Source of the DNA: Primula veris
Lineage: Eukaryota > Streptophyta > Magnoliopsida > Ericales > Primulaceae
DNA length: 64,000 nt
Direction: 5' to 3'
NCBI GenBank assembly: GCA_963682055.1
Contig: OY821745.1
Coordinates: forward strand, 27,401,342-27,465,341
The number at the start of each line of letters is the position of its first letter. Position 1 is the stretch's first letter. A model generated the notes under the pieces. The model had not been told where the DNA came from and searched no databases. It saw only the letters and a list, made by a program, of their open reading frames with translations. A program made the translations under genes and the position numbers. Positions 17,605 through 28,435 of the stretch are shown piece after piece.

Positions 17605-18243
17605 ATGTCGCACCAGGCTGGTTCTCCATGCCTAGTTAACCCGGGGTTAGGACCTACTGGTGCTGCCCGGGACGAGGTCTCATCTGGTGCGGCTAGTGAG
17701 GTGCCTGACAGGTGGCCCTACATTGTTTTGATGAGCAAAAATGTCAAATTGACCGACCAATGTGCTCGACTGCGGACCAAGCTGAAAACCCAGGCGACCT
17801 CTTTTCGAGAATACGTTCGCCGTGCCGAGCATGCTGTTGAGGTTCAGGAGCGTCGTTTGGATCGATATTGGCGTGCAAAGGACGAGTACTTCGGCAAATT
17901 AAAGTTGCTTGTGACCAAGGCCAACGTGTTGGTGAAGTATTTCCGTTTGTCCCGTGCCAGATACGATGCTTCTGCAGCTACGATCGAAGCTCGCCGTAAC
18001 CTCTCCTTTGACGATGATCGCCGTAAAGCGGCCTCGGATGCTCACGAGTTCGCCAAAGAAGCCGAGTTCAACGCGCGGCTTCAGACGCTGACTTGTGTTG
18101 GGGCTCATACGACCAATTTTGATGCCCTCATTTCTGAGGAGCGTTTTGATGGTGATGAGTCTGATGGGTACACAACGACGGATGACGAAGAGATTGAGCT
18201 CGGTCAATTACCGTCGTGCTCCTCCTGCAGTAGCTCTTCTTAA
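17605..18243 (+). CDS. Antisense ORF 8 of the gypsy element: coiled-coil protein with acidic, Ser/Cys-rich tail
   Basis: 212 residues. The ATG at 17605 follows a long pyrimidine tract ending TTATAG (17587-17592), which looks like an intron acceptor, so a 5' non-coding exon or a join to ORF 7 is possible. A coiled coil covers about residues 45-150 with many Arg and Lys. The tail is DGDESDGYTTTDDEEIELG followed by a Ser/Cys run. It ends just before the tandem arrays and is the antisense ORF closest to the 3' end of pol. Function unknown. Confidence 0.62.
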   Translation: MSHQAGSPCLVNPGLGPTGAARDEVSSGAASEVPDRWPYIVLMSKNVKLTDQCARLRTKLKTQATSFREYVRRAEHAVEVQERRLDRYWRAKDEYFGKLKLLVTKANVLVKYFRLSRARYDASAATIEARRNLSFDDDRRKAASDAHEFAKEAEFNARLQTLTCVGAHTTNFDALISEERFDGDESDGYTTTDDEEIELGQLPSCSSCSSSS

Positions 18244-18272
18244 ATGAATCTCTTTAGATTGAGCTCGGTCAA

Positions 18273-18630
18273 TTCCTGTTTTGTACCTTTCCATTGTCGT
18301 ATTGCTATTTGATTGATCGGATCGATTTTTCCTTGCTGATTCATTTGTCATTTCGTTATTCCTGTTTTGTACCTTTCCATTGTCGTATTGCTATTTAATT
18401 GATTGGATCGATTTTTCCTTGCTGATTCATTTGTCATTTCGTTATTCCTGTTTTGTACCTTTCCATTGTCGTATTGCTATTTGATTGATTGGATCGATTT
18501 TTGCTTGCTGATTCATTTGTCATTTCGTTATTCCTGTTTTGTACCTTTCTATTGCCGTATTGCTATTTAATTGATTGGATCGATTTTTCCTTGCTAAATC
18601 ATTTGTTATTTCGTTATTCCTGTTTTGGAG
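18273..18630. repeat. Tandem array I, 86-bp period, in the 3' region of the gypsy element
   Basis: Units beginning TTCCTGTTTTGTACC start at 18273, 18359, 18445, 18531 and 18617: exactly 86 bp apart, four full copies and a partial fifth. The units are nearly identical. They show no resemblance to array II, although the period is the same. Confidence 0.93.
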
Positions 18631-18748
18631 ATGCTTCTTGTTGATATTTTGTTGTTTAGATTGATTCTCCTTCATTGTTTTAGCCAATTTATATTGCATC
18701 GCCGCTGTAATGTGGACCTGAATAATTCCTTGCATTGTACCTGCATAT

Positions 18749-19672
18749 AAATTCCATAGTATTCCTAGGCGTTCCTTCGGTAACACGCCATGTTGGAAAT
18801 TTCATAGTATTCCTAGGCACTTCGGCCATGTTGGGAATTTCATAATATTCCTAGGCGTTCCTTCGGTAACACGCTATGTTGGGAATTTCATAGTATTCCT
18901 AGACGTTCCTTCGGTAACACGCCATTTACGGAATTTCATAGTCTTCCTAGGCACTTCGGCCATGTTGGGAATTTCATAGTATTCCTAGACGTTCCTTCGG
19001 TAACACGCCATTTACGGAATTTCATAGTCTTCCTAGGCACTTCGGCCATGTTGGGAATTTCATAGTATTCCTAGACGTTCCTTCGGTAACACGCCATTTA
19101 CGGAATTTCATAGTCTTCCTAGGCACTTCGGCCATGTTGGGAATTTCATAGTATTCCTAGACGTTCCTTCGGTAACACGCCATTTACGGAATTTCATAGT
19201 ATTCCTAGGCACTTCGGCCATGTTGGGAATTTCATAATATTCCTAGGCGTTCCTTCGGTAACACGCCATGTTGGGAATTTCATAGTATTCCTAGGCACTT
19301 CGGCCATGTTGGGAATCTCATAGTATTCCTAGACGTTCCTTCGGTAACACGCCATTTACGGAATTTCATAGTATTTCTAGGCACTTCGGCCATGTTGAGA
19401 ATTTCATAGTATTCCTAGACGTTCCTTCGGTAACACGCCATTTACGGAATTTCATAGTATTTCTAGGCACTTCGGCCATGTTGAGAATTTCATAGTATTC
19501 CTAGACGTTCCTTCGGTAACACGCCATTTACGGAATTTCATAGTATTTCTAGGCACTTCGGCCATGTTGAGAATTTCATAGTATTCCTAGACGTTCCTTC
19601 GGTAACACGCCATTTACGGAATTTCATAGTATTCCTAGGCACTTCGGCCATGTTGGGAATTTCATAGTATTA
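18749..19672. repeat. Tandem array II, 86-bp higher-order unit of two related half-units
   Basis: CATGTTGG after ACTTCGGC recurs at 18961, 19047, 19133, 19219, 19305, 19391, 19477, 19563 and 19649, always 86 bp apart. Each unit has two related halves sharing GGAATTTCATAGTATTCC: one continues CTAGGCACTTCGGCC, the other CTAGACGTTCCTTCGG. The first 200 bp are less regular. Tandem repeats between pol and the 3' LTR are known for Tat elements and can seed satellites. Confidence 0.93.
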
Positions 19673-19774
19673 GTAGACAGCATAATAATATATTTTATTC
19701 ATTCAAAAGAAGAAAGATAATGCCATTAAGCAAGAAGGGTAAGGTAGCACCTGTACTTGTATTCGGAGCATTGC

Positions 19775-22700
19775 CTATACGTAGTACTTCTTTAAGTTAG
19801 CCACATTCCAAGAATTCTTTTCCCCTCGGCTGTTGGCGAACAGGACGCTTTTGATTTTGTAAGAGACTGGACTTGTTTGCTTGACGATTTCGTATGGGCC
19901 TTCCCATGTAGGGCTTAGTTTGCCATGTATTTCGTTGCGGGTATAGACCGTCACTCGTCGCAGCACCAGTTCTCCTACCATGAATTCTTTAGACCCTTTT
20001 ACTCTCTTGTCATAGGTTTGCTTCACGCTTTGTTGGTACTTAGCTAGGGTAAGGGCCGCTATCTCTCGTTTCTTGTCTATCATGTCGAGCTCTTCTCTCA
20101 TTCTTTGTTCATTATTTCCCTGCTCGACCAACGTCGTTCGGAGCGTGGGTAGCCCGATCTCTGTCGGTATGATGGCCTCAACACCGTATGCTAAGCTAAA
20201 CGGGGTTTCCTTGGTGCCCGTCTTGGGTGTAGTTCGGCACGACCATAAAACGTTGAATAGCCGCTCGGGCCACCTCCTCTTTGCCTGTTCAAGGGTGGTC
20301 TTGATGCCGTCTAATATTGTTCGGTTTGACACTTCGGCTTGCCCGTTCCCTTGTGGGTATGTCGGCATCGAATATAATTTTCGGATACCGAGTTCCTCGT
20401 ACCACAGCTGTAAATTGGCATCTTTGAACTGGGTTCCGTTGTCGGCGACTATAGCGTACGGTATACCGAACCTAGTTATGATGTATTCCCAAATGAATTG
20501 TTTGACGTTGCTGGCTTTGATTTCTCGGAGGGGTTTAGCTTCGACCCATTTGGTGAAATAATCAGTCGCAACGATCAGATATTCCACATTCCCAGGTGCT
20601 CTGGGGAGTTTACCGACCAAATCAATTGCCCATTGAGCGAACGGCCATGGTGCTGATACCGGGGTCATCATAGATAAAGGGAGCCGTGGTATCTTGGCGA
20701 ATCGTTGGCACTTGTCGCATCGTTGGACGTATGCATCGGCGTCTCGCTTGATATAGGGCCACCAATATCCTTGGGTCACTGCCTTGTTTGCAAGGGATCG
20801 CCCTTTGATGTGTGCTCCGCAAGATCCTTCGTGGATTTCCTCCAAGACCGGCAGTTGTAGCTCGGTCGGGACGCACAGTAGATGTGGTCCCCGGTAACTG
20901 GATTTGTATAGTTTATCGTCCTCGGATAGCCAGAAGCGAGGAGCTTTTCTTGTAATTTTCAGCGCTTTTATCTTGTCGACCGGAAGCATTCCACTTCGCA
21001 GATAATGGGTCATGTCCTCCATCCATCCTAGTTCGTACTGTATCGATGTCACCCGGTTTACCCTTTTTATTATGCTCGGGGTCGGCAGTAGTTCCACTGT
21101 GATCGACCGGGTGTCGGTCAATGTTAATGTCGAGGCTAGGGTGGCCAATGCATCGGCATGTGCATTCTCGGTGCGATTGATTCTTACTAACTCGCACTGT
21201 TCAAAGGTTGCCATCAAGCTTTGGACTTTCTCTTGGTAGAGGATCATTCTATCATCTTTCGCTTGGTACTCGCCGATGGCTTGACTGACGATGAGCATGG
21301 AGTCTGAGCTTGCAATTAAGTGGGAGCATCCGAGGGACCGGGCAATAAGCATGCCATTTATCATGGCCTCGTATTCTGCCTCATTGTTGGTAGCTCGGAA
21401 GCCCAGTTTTATGCTTTTTTCGATGATTGCTCCCTCTCTAGACTTTAGGACGATCCCTGCTCCTGATCCGTCCTTGGTGGCTGATCCGTCGACATGTATC
21501 TGCCAGTGTGATTGTGGAGAGAGTGCCAAAGGCTCGTCATAGCCTTCGGTGAATTCTGCGACGAAATCGGCCAGGACTTGTCCCTTTATGGCATGGCGGG
21601 GTGCAAACTCGATATGAAATTGGGATAGCTCGACCCCCCAGGCGGCAACTCGGCCGCTAATGTCCGTCCGTCGAAGTGACTCTTTAATATGAAATTTTGT
21701 GTATACCCGGACCTGATGAGCTATAAAATAGTGTGGCAACTTCCTTGTTGCGACGACCAATGCCAGGCACAGCTTTTCCAAGGGTAGATAACGTGTTTCG
21801 GCTTCGACCAGAGTCTTGCTGACGAAGTAGATCGGAAATTGTTCGCGACCTTCTTCTCTTAGGATGACCGCACTCACAGCTGTAGCGGAAACTGCTAGGT
21901 AGCATGCCATAATGTCTCCTCTGTTCGGCCTTACTAGCAGTGGCAATGTCCTCAAGTACTCTTTGAGATTGTTGAATGAAGCTTCACATTCCGGGTCCCA
22001 GACGAATTTTCTATCCTTCTTGAGTGATTCGAAAAATGGCCGTCCCTTATCTGCGGATCGGCTAATGAACTTGCTCAGCGCAGCCATCATTCCCGTGAGC
22101 TCTTGTACCTGTTTCTTATTCTTGGGCGCTGCTAGGTTTCGTAGAGCCGTTATTTGATCGGGATTAGCCTCTATTCCTCGTCGGCTAACCATATGCCCCA
22201 AGAATTTCCCTTTGCTGATGCCAAATGCACACTTGCTCGCATTGAGTTTCAGTTTGTGCTCGCCCAGCGTTCGGAAAACGTCCCTGATATCTTGAAGGTG
22301 GGATGTGGCTCTTTCGCTTTTGATGACCATGTCGTCTATGTATACCTCCATCGTCTTCCCTATATGATCTCGACATACTCTTGTTATCATCCTTTGGTAT
22401 GTTTCTCCCGCATTGCGTAGGCCGAACGGCATTACCGTATAGCAATAATTTCCCAAAGGTGATATAAACGAAGTCTTTTCTTGATCTTCGCGGGCGAGGG
22501 GAATTTGATGGTATCCTGAATATGCGTCAAGGAAGGTCATCCGTTCTGCCCCCGCAGTTGCGTCCACCAGTTGATCAATCCTCGGAAGGGGAAAGTGGTC
22601 CCTCGGGCAGGCTTTGTTGAGGTTTGTGAAGTCTATACATACTCTCTCCTTCCCGTTCTTCTTAGGGACGACAACCGGGTTGGACAACCATTTTGGATAG

Positions 22701-25693
22701 TAAACCTCTCTTATGGCTCCAGCCTCCAATAACTTTTGTACTTCAGCGATTATAGCTGCTCTGTGCTGTACAGACACTTTCCTGCTCCTCTGTGCTATCG
22801 GCTTGTACTCGGTGTTTACACTTAGGTGGTGGCATGCCGTATTGGGGTCTAGGCCCGGCATATCTTTAGGACTCCAGGCGAATTTATCAGTGTTGTTGAG
22901 AAGGAATGCTTTCAACTCCTCGGATTCCTGTTTTGGAAGGTTGTCGCCGAGGAGGAAGTAATGCTCCTCGTCCATACCTGGTATATACACCTTCCTGAGT
23001 GTCTCTCCTACTTGTTCTTCGACAACCCTTTCGGCTTTGGATATTTGGTTGATCAGCTTCTTGGTGCTAGTGGGTTGTTCCACCATGCTTCGTTGTTTTT
23101 GGAGAGTCGCGGTGATGTCCTCGCAGCGTCTTGAATCCTCTTGACATCCTCTGGCTGTCTCGATCTCTCCCCTGTCATTTGGGTATTTGACCTTTTGGTG
23201 ATAGGTTGAGGGTATGGCCTTCATGGCATGTAACCAAGGTCGGCCCAATATTGCACTGTGACCGGAGTGGTCATTAACCACTAAGAACTCTACGGGAACC
23301 GACACGGACCCGGTTGTGACACTGAGGACGATCTTTCCCAATGGTTTAGTCGTTTTGGAGATGAATCCGATCAGCGTGACATCCGCAGGCTGTAGATCTT
23401 GCAGCTTGAGTTCCATTTTGTCGAAGACCTCCCTGTACATGATATCGCAAGAGGCTCCTTGGTCGACAAGTACCCTGCTGACCGTGTCTAGGCCAATTTG
23501 AACCCGGAGGTTAATGGCGTCTCCATGGGGGTAAATCACCCCTTCTTCGTCAAGATCTGAGAAAGAAATGGGAGGATGTCGTCGTTGTGTGCACTGTCGT
23601 TTAGAGGTCGACGCCTGTGATGCCTTGGCTACTTGGCCAAAGTGGGCCAGCTGCCGTTGTCGCGACCGTTCCCCACCGGGGCCCTCGGGTCGTGACATAT
23701 GAACGACGTTGATCGTTTTACCTTGCCGGTTGTCGGATCCCTCGACGGCCAATTGTTTGCCTTTATTCCCAGCTCCTTTGATGAACTTGGCTAGGTATCC
23801 TGCATCGCCCCACTGGTTCATTCTCCATCGCAGATTACGGCAATGCTCAGTGAGATGGCCGTGATCCTCGTGATATGCGCAGAAGAGCTTGGAATCTCTC
23901 TGATTGGGGGGAGAGATGATCGGTTGTGGTCGGGAATACCAACTTTCCCTGCATATATCCTTGAGGATATCTTCAGCAGATAGGTTGAAAGTGTATCGCA
24001 GCTCGACCGGTCCGAAAGTGTTTCGGTGTTCCCTCTCTTGGCGCCGAACTTGTTGAAATGGCTTGGGTGGCATCGGGTAGGTGAGCTGGAGCGGTTTATG
24101 TTCGTTGGTCGGTGTTGGGTATGCGATCTGGAGCGGTTTGGGCTCTAGTGCTCGTGGTCGCTCTACCCTGCTATGGACCTTGGGCCCTTTGCCCTTTCTG
24201 GTTGGTTGGAATGCTTCTTCCTGGTTATTTCTAACTCTTTTGCGACCCACCTGTGCCTCGCGGACCGACTCTCTTCTCGGTATAGTTCGGTTGAGGAAAC
24301 GCAGTTCGTCGTTTTTATCGGTGAGGTGGGTACAATAGGCTAGCAGGGAATCAGTGGTCGGGAAGTTTTTGCCTATGAACTTCCTTCTCGCCCAATAGCC
24401 ATTAGGGATGGAATTGATAAAGTTTTGGATGGCTATATTATTGGCATATCGTGGAATCTGGTTTGCTACGTCGATAAAACGTATGCAGTAATCGTTGAGC
24501 CTTTCATTTGGCATCATCACCATTTTAAGAAGGGTTTCGATACTAACCTTCTTTTTCCGATGAGCAGCGTATCGGGTGGAGTATGCTCTTAGCAATTCTT
24601 CCCAGTTTCTAATGGAGCCCCGTGGTAAGTTATGATACCATGACGAAGCCTCTTGACCCAAGCTGTTTTTGAAAAATTTGCACATCGATGCATGGTCATC
24701 ACTCCACAGTTCCATCTTCGTCTTGTAGTGCCTCAGATGGTCGATAGGGCAACTCTTCCCATCATAGAGCCTGAATTCGGGGATGACGAATCCCATAGGA
24801 TTGCGGTACCGCGTGATCTGTTCAGCACACGGGGTTTCTTGGCATACGTTCCAAGCCTGTTGGAACGCGTCATCCGTGACTTGGTAGGGGGGAGGGTATC
24901 CTCCCTGATGTGGTGATGGGCCATATCTTTCCCCGATCCTGTATTCGGGATATCTACCGTCCTTCGTGTTTGTGTGGACACGTTCCATATGAGTGTTCGG
25001 ATGGACGATAGTTATTGGGACATTGCCCCCTTGGTGGGGGACTCTTGTATCGGGTCGCCGACCCGCTTCCTCCAGGGCGGCCCTGTAGGCAGAATCTTCC
25101 ACTTCATGGCGTGGGTCTTTGTCGGGTTGGATAACTGGCAATACGATGCCGGCCGCTGTCATGGCCGTCATGCATGCCGCCAGCTGAGCTTGTAGCTGGG
25201 CGTAGTTCCTTTCATCGGCTAATGGAACAACATGTTGTACCTCCACCGTGGGTGGTGTAATCATCATCGGAGAATTAGTCGGTAGTCGGGGCGACTGTCC
25301 GAGTACATGATCCTCGGGCATGCCAAACTGATGAGCTTCGTCCGTTTGTAAACGAGCACCGGAGTTGACCGAGGCTGTAGGCAAAGGGACTCTTGAGCTC
25401 GGCCCTGCTTGGGACCCGGTTAAGCGTCTTCGTGCACGCCTTAATACGGGCATGTCTTGTTCGTCCTCCGAGGACGAAGGGTGTTCGTCGACAATCCCTT
25501 CGATGAAATGTCGGGGTGGTTCGACCGGTTGTTCTTGGTTGACGTAGGAGGTTGTTGGTTGGTTTCCGGATTGGATAGCTTCATATCTGTCGCGGATAGC
25601 GAGTAGATCGTCGAGGTCTTGTTGGCTAATTTGCGTGTTTTGGTTATTGGTTTCTACTATCTCGGGATGGGTTTCCTCTACATTGGTAACCAT
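19775..25693 (-). CDS. Gag-pol polyprotein of the Tat-type gypsy element
   Basis: One open frame of 1972 residues. In order: an acidic N-terminal region; a retrotransposon gag domain at about 305-480; a CxxH/HxxxxHC zinc-knuckle-like motif at about 604-617; aspartic protease with DQGASCD near 744; reverse transcriptase with YIDDM near 1118; a gypsy RNase H near 1285-1385; a second, archaeal-type RNase H (IHVDGSATKDG onward) at about 1396-1530; integrase with an HHCC zinc finger (about 1620-1665) and a catalytic D,D35E set (DLVGK near 1690, ADNGTQF near 1752, GQAEVSNR near 1788). The C-terminus has the usual chromodomain-free tail. The dual RNase H marks the Tat lineage. No stop or frameshift is seen, so the enzyme set could be functional. 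Confidence 0.96.
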   Translation of the reverse strand: MVTNVEETHPEIVETNNQNTQISQQDLDDLLAIRDRYEAIQSGNQPTTSYVNQEQPVEPPRHFIEGIVDEHPSSSEDEQDMPVLRRARRRLTGSQAGPSSRVPLPTASVNSGARLQTDEAHQFGMPEDHVLGQSPRLPTNSPMMITPPTVEVQHVVPLADERNYAQLQAQLAACMTAMTAAGIVLPVIQPDKDPRHEVEDSAYRAALEEAGRRPDTRVPHQGGNVPITIVHPNTHMERVHTNTKDGRYPEYRIGERYGPSPHQGGYPPPYQVTDDAFQQAWNVCQETPCAEQITRYRNPMGFVIPEFRLYDGKSCPIDHLRHYKTKMELWSDDHASMCKFFKNSLGQEASSWYHNLPRGSIRNWEELLRAYSTRYAAHRKKKVSIETLLKMVMMPNERLNDYCIRFIDVANQIPRYANNIAIQNFINSIPNGYWARRKFIGKNFPTTDSLLAYCTHLTDKNDELRFLNRTIPRRESVREAQVGRKRVRNNQEEAFQPTRKGKGPKVHSRVERPRALEPKPLQIAYPTPTNEHKPLQLTYPMPPKPFQQVRRQEREHRNTFGPVELRYTFNLSAEDILKDICRESWYSRPQPIISPPNQRDSKLFCAYHEDHGHLTEHCRNLRWRMNQWGDAGYLAKFIKGAGNKGKQLAVEGSDNRQGKTINVVHMSRPEGPGGERSRQRQLAHFGQVAKASQASTSKRQCTQRRHPPISFSDLDEEGVIYPHGDAINLRVQIGLDTVSRVLVDQGASCDIMYREVFDKMELKLQDLQPADVTLIGFISKTTKPLGKIVLSVTTGSVSVPVEFLVVNDHSGHSAILGRPWLHAMKAIPSTYHQKVKYPNDRGEIETARGCQEDSRRCEDITATLQKQRSMVEQPTSTKKLINQISKAERVVEEQVGETLRKVYIPGMDEEHYFLLGDNLPKQESEELKAFLLNNTDKFAWSPKDMPGLDPNTACHHLSVNTEYKPIAQRSRKVSVQHRAAIIAEVQKLLEAGAIREVYYPKWLSNPVVVPKKNGKERVCIDFTNLNKACPRDHFPLPRIDQLVDATAGAERMTFLDAYSGYHQIPLAREDQEKTSFISPLGNYCYTVMPFGLRNAGETYQRMITRVCRDHIGKTMEVYIDDMVIKSERATSHLQDIRDVFRTLGEHKLKLNASKCAFGISKGKFLGHMVSRRGIEANPDQITALRNLAAPKNKKQVQELTGMMAALSKFISRSADKGRPFFESLKKDRKFVWDPECEASFNNLKEYLRTLPLLVRPNRGDIMACYLAVSATAVSAVILREEGREQFPIYFVSKTLVEAETRYLPLEKLCLALVVATRKLPHYFIAHQVRVYTKFHIKESLRRTDISGRVAAWGVELSQFHIEFAPRHAIKGQVLADFVAEFTEGYDEPLALSPQSHWQIHVDGSATKDGSGAGIVLKSREGAIIEKSIKLGFRATNNEAEYEAMINGMLIARSLGCSHLIASSDSMLIVSQAIGEYQAKDDRMILYQEKVQSLMATFEQCELVRINRTENAHADALATLASTLTLTDTRSITVELLPTPSIIKRVNRVTSIQYELGWMEDMTHYLRSGMLPVDKIKALKITRKAPRFWLSEDDKLYKSSYRGPHLLCVPTELQLPVLEEIHEGSCGAHIKGRSLANKAVTQGYWWPYIKRDADAYVQRCDKCQRFAKIPRLPLSMMTPVSAPWPFAQWAIDLVGKLPRAPGNVEYLIVATDYFTKWVEAKPLREIKASNVKQFIWEYIITRFGIPYAIVADNGTQFKDANLQLWYEELGIRKLYSMPTYPQGNGQAEVSNRTILDGIKTTLEQAKRRWPERLFNVLWSCRTTPKTGTKETPFSLAYGVEAIIPTEIGLPTLRTTLVEQGNNEQRMREELDMIDKKREIAALTLAKYQQSVKQTYDKRVKGSKEFMVGELVLRRVTVYTRNEIHGKLSPTWEGPYEIVKQTSPVSYKIKSVLFANSRGEKNSWNVANLKKYYV

Positions 25694-25752
25694 TGTCGCT
25701 CGTCTGGCAGAGTATTGGTATTCGAATTCTAAACTAGTTGGGAACTAGATGA

Positions 25753-25770
25753 TTCCCGGTGACGGCGCCA
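25753..25770 (-). other. Primer binding site of the gypsy element
   Basis: Two bases inside the 5' LTR, the minus strand reads TGGCGCCGTCACCGGGAA, of the TGGCGCCG type complementary to a plant tRNA 3' end (tRNA-Asp-like). It primes minus-strand DNA synthesis. Confidence 0.8.
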
Positions 25771-25772
25771 TT

Positions 25773-26340
25773 TGATAAAGCCATAACTTTGGTCGGTCGC
25801 GTTAGACTTTTCAACAATGATATAATGGTAAATCAACCGTGAATAAAGGACACTTCCTGATCTTTATTATTGCTCGGATTATTGTCCTTGTTCGGACTAT
25901 TACATTTGCTCGGATTAGTATTTCGGTTTTACAATTGTGCTCGATATGACTATTTAATCTCTCGTCTTGATCTTTCTCCCCTTTTATTCGGTGTTCGGCT
26001 GTCTTTTCTCGGTTTATTTCTCGAAGTGATATGCTTTGGTTAGTTTCTCTCTTTTCTTAACTTCTCTCTATATTTTTTGGATAGATTTTCTGGTCCTTTT
26101 CTAGGAGGGGTAGTTGGCTATTTATAGGCAACTGCGCCTTCTAGGATATTGACAAATGTTTTCATCCAAGGGATTTTTCAGACATGGGTCCCCATTTGAT
26201 TGGGCTTGGGCTTTTGGTAGTAACACCTCAATTCCTATAAAAAGTATGAGATGACCCATTTAAGTGTTGGATACCCATTTATAAAATGGGTTGATTATTA
26301 CCCGAATAAAATATTCGGATCTAATTTTTATGTTCTATCA
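25773..26340 (-). repeat. Gypsy LTR, right copy (5' LTR of the element)
   Basis: 568 bp, the promoter-bearing LTR for gag-pol. TATAAATA on the minus strand at 26119-26126 is the likely core promoter. The LTR is followed inside the element by a primer binding site. Confidence 0.97.
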
Positions 26341-28435
26341 ACGTGTTTCTCCAATAAAATTATTCATTATTAGGGATTGTAGTAATATTAGGCTAAGAGA
26401 TAAACCATTGCTCATCCATAACCGTAGTCACCAATGGCACAGGATACATATATGTGTTTTCATTATAACTCTTATGTTGACATGGTTATTATGAAGTTTT
26501 ATGATCCATGTTATTAGATCTATCAAAATTAATAGTTTACATTTGGTATTAGATCTTTGGCTTAAGAACTCATAATTTTCCATTGAAATTGATTATTCAA
26601 AAAAAAAAAGGCTTAAATTGAGAAATCGTAACTTGTGAATTCTACTGCTAATGTTTAATCTGTATATTGATCATGTTTAAAGTTTATATTAGTTTTGTTG
26701 AAGTTTATGGTTATATTCTACATGTGATATATAGACTATGGGATATATATGAGTGACTATATATAACATTTATATAACCGTCTTGTACCTGTTTAAGTTT
26801 TATATTTTTTAACATATAATAAGAGAAGTTAAGTTTTGAAAAGCGAAAGATTGTACTCTGCTAGTGAACATACGATATATTATTGTTTATATTAAGGCCG
26901 TGTATGTCCTGCTCCTTACTGAGACAATATTAAGTAATTAATATGCACCAAATTTTCATAATTGCACATAATAAACACAAGATCCTAATACTGTATAATA
27001 AGTACATGTATACAAGAGTTTTGTTTTCAAGATATTGTAGGTAAAACTAACAGAAAGTTGCATGTGTTTATAATATATATTTATAAGCACACAACAGTAC
27101 AGTATAGATTCTAGTCGGTAAGAATAGAAATATAAAACATGTTAATATGGAATTGTTAGGGAACTGTCATGACTGGTTCACAACCCGTTAGCATAAAAAT
27201 ATGTTAAATGGATTAAAAAAATTTTATTAATATTTAAGTTTAGTATATGCCCCCTAGTGTTCTATATTTTATTTGAGCTTTTAGTGTGTTGTACAATTTG
27301 TTTTTAATTTATCAAATTCTAATTTGTTAAAAATATAAAAAATAAGTTAGTTATTTAAAAACATTATATAACCATTTATTTTTTAATCTAATCGTGATTA
27401 AAGTAATTGTACAATAAACAGCCAAATAGGCTTAATGTTACAGGAGGCTGTGATGTTAATCACTATGTATGTCAAGGTGTGCTTATATACTAACGGCTGA
27501 AATTTGTTATGTTTCGTTAGCATATAGAGGAGTGATTTTAGGCACTTGATGGTTTGTGATTCCAAATAATAGCATATATATAATTTATTTATTTTTTGAG
27601 AAATTGCCTTGTTTGTTTTAAGGGGGAAAAATACTAAAAGAAAACATTTTTTTTCGGAAAAATGAATTTTTTAGATGAATGGTTGATAATAAAATACGAA
27701 ACCAAGGAAAACATTTATGGAAAACAAGGAAAGTTGTTTTACAAATATATATTTTATCCTCTTTATCTTGTTTTTTTTTTTTTGCTTTTTAATTAATAAA
27801 ATTATGCGTGTTTGATAATTAGATTTTTTAACTTTTTAAAAGTAGATTTCGTGAAAAAGGCTAATTTTCGAAAAAAAATCACCAAAGTTGAGAATTTTTG
27901 GCTTTTTAGGTTTTACGCATTAAAAATTACCAAAAATTATAAAGACTGTACAAGCATGGATTTGACTGGTTTGTGATTCCAAATAATAGCATATACTGTA
28001 TAATAGTGACTTGTTGTAAAGACTGTACAAGCATGGATTTGACTGGTCAGGTATAAGATTAACATTACTTGTGGTTCCATTACATCACATGTGATAAACA
28101 AGATAGCTTTTGTGTCAACTGGTACATTTGGATTTCATGAATAAAATTCGGAAGCAAATATATATGTATGTATGTATATGTATTTATTGTAAATTAAAGC
28201 TTAGTAACATTTTTTGATAAATGACATGTGTGTTGCCCAAGATGATTCTCAGTTTTGAGTGTGGCATGTATATGACTTTGTGAGAAATTGTGAAAGTTTT
28301 ATTGTGATTATGGTTAAGCGGGTAAATGCAATTTTACATAATTTAAAAAACAATACATGACTATTTGCTATTGATAGCTATAAAGATGTGGCGTTTATAG
28401 ATTAATGGGAGATTTTACACCCAAGAACAATTTTG

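Larger units (their letters stand above)
8734..26340 (-). mobile_element. Giant Tat-type Ty3/gypsy LTR retrotransposon with an antisense gene array
   Basis: Full-length element of 17,607 bp flanked by the 5-bp duplication ACGTG (8729-8733 and 26341-26345). The LTRs begin TGATA and end TATCA. In element orientation the order is 5' LTR (right), primer binding site, gag-pol (19775-25693), two 86-bp tandem arrays, about 8.7 kb with eight opposite-strand ORFs, then the 3' LTR (left). Two RNase H domains in pol and extra ORFs between pol and the 3' LTR are known marks of the Tat lineage. The LTRs differ at about 8 of 568 positions and gag-pol is open, so insertion was recent. It lies between OSC copy A and the OSC pseudogene. 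Confidence 0.95.

Noticed and set aside
18749..19672. Possible CRISPR-like array
   Set aside because: The units are contiguous tandem repeats with no unique spacers, inside a plant LTR retrotransposon.
20073..25547. Many plus-strand frames of 60-160 codons across the pol region
   Set aside because: They lie opposite the open gag-pol frame, have no domains and no initiation context; they are shadows of the GC-richer coding strand.
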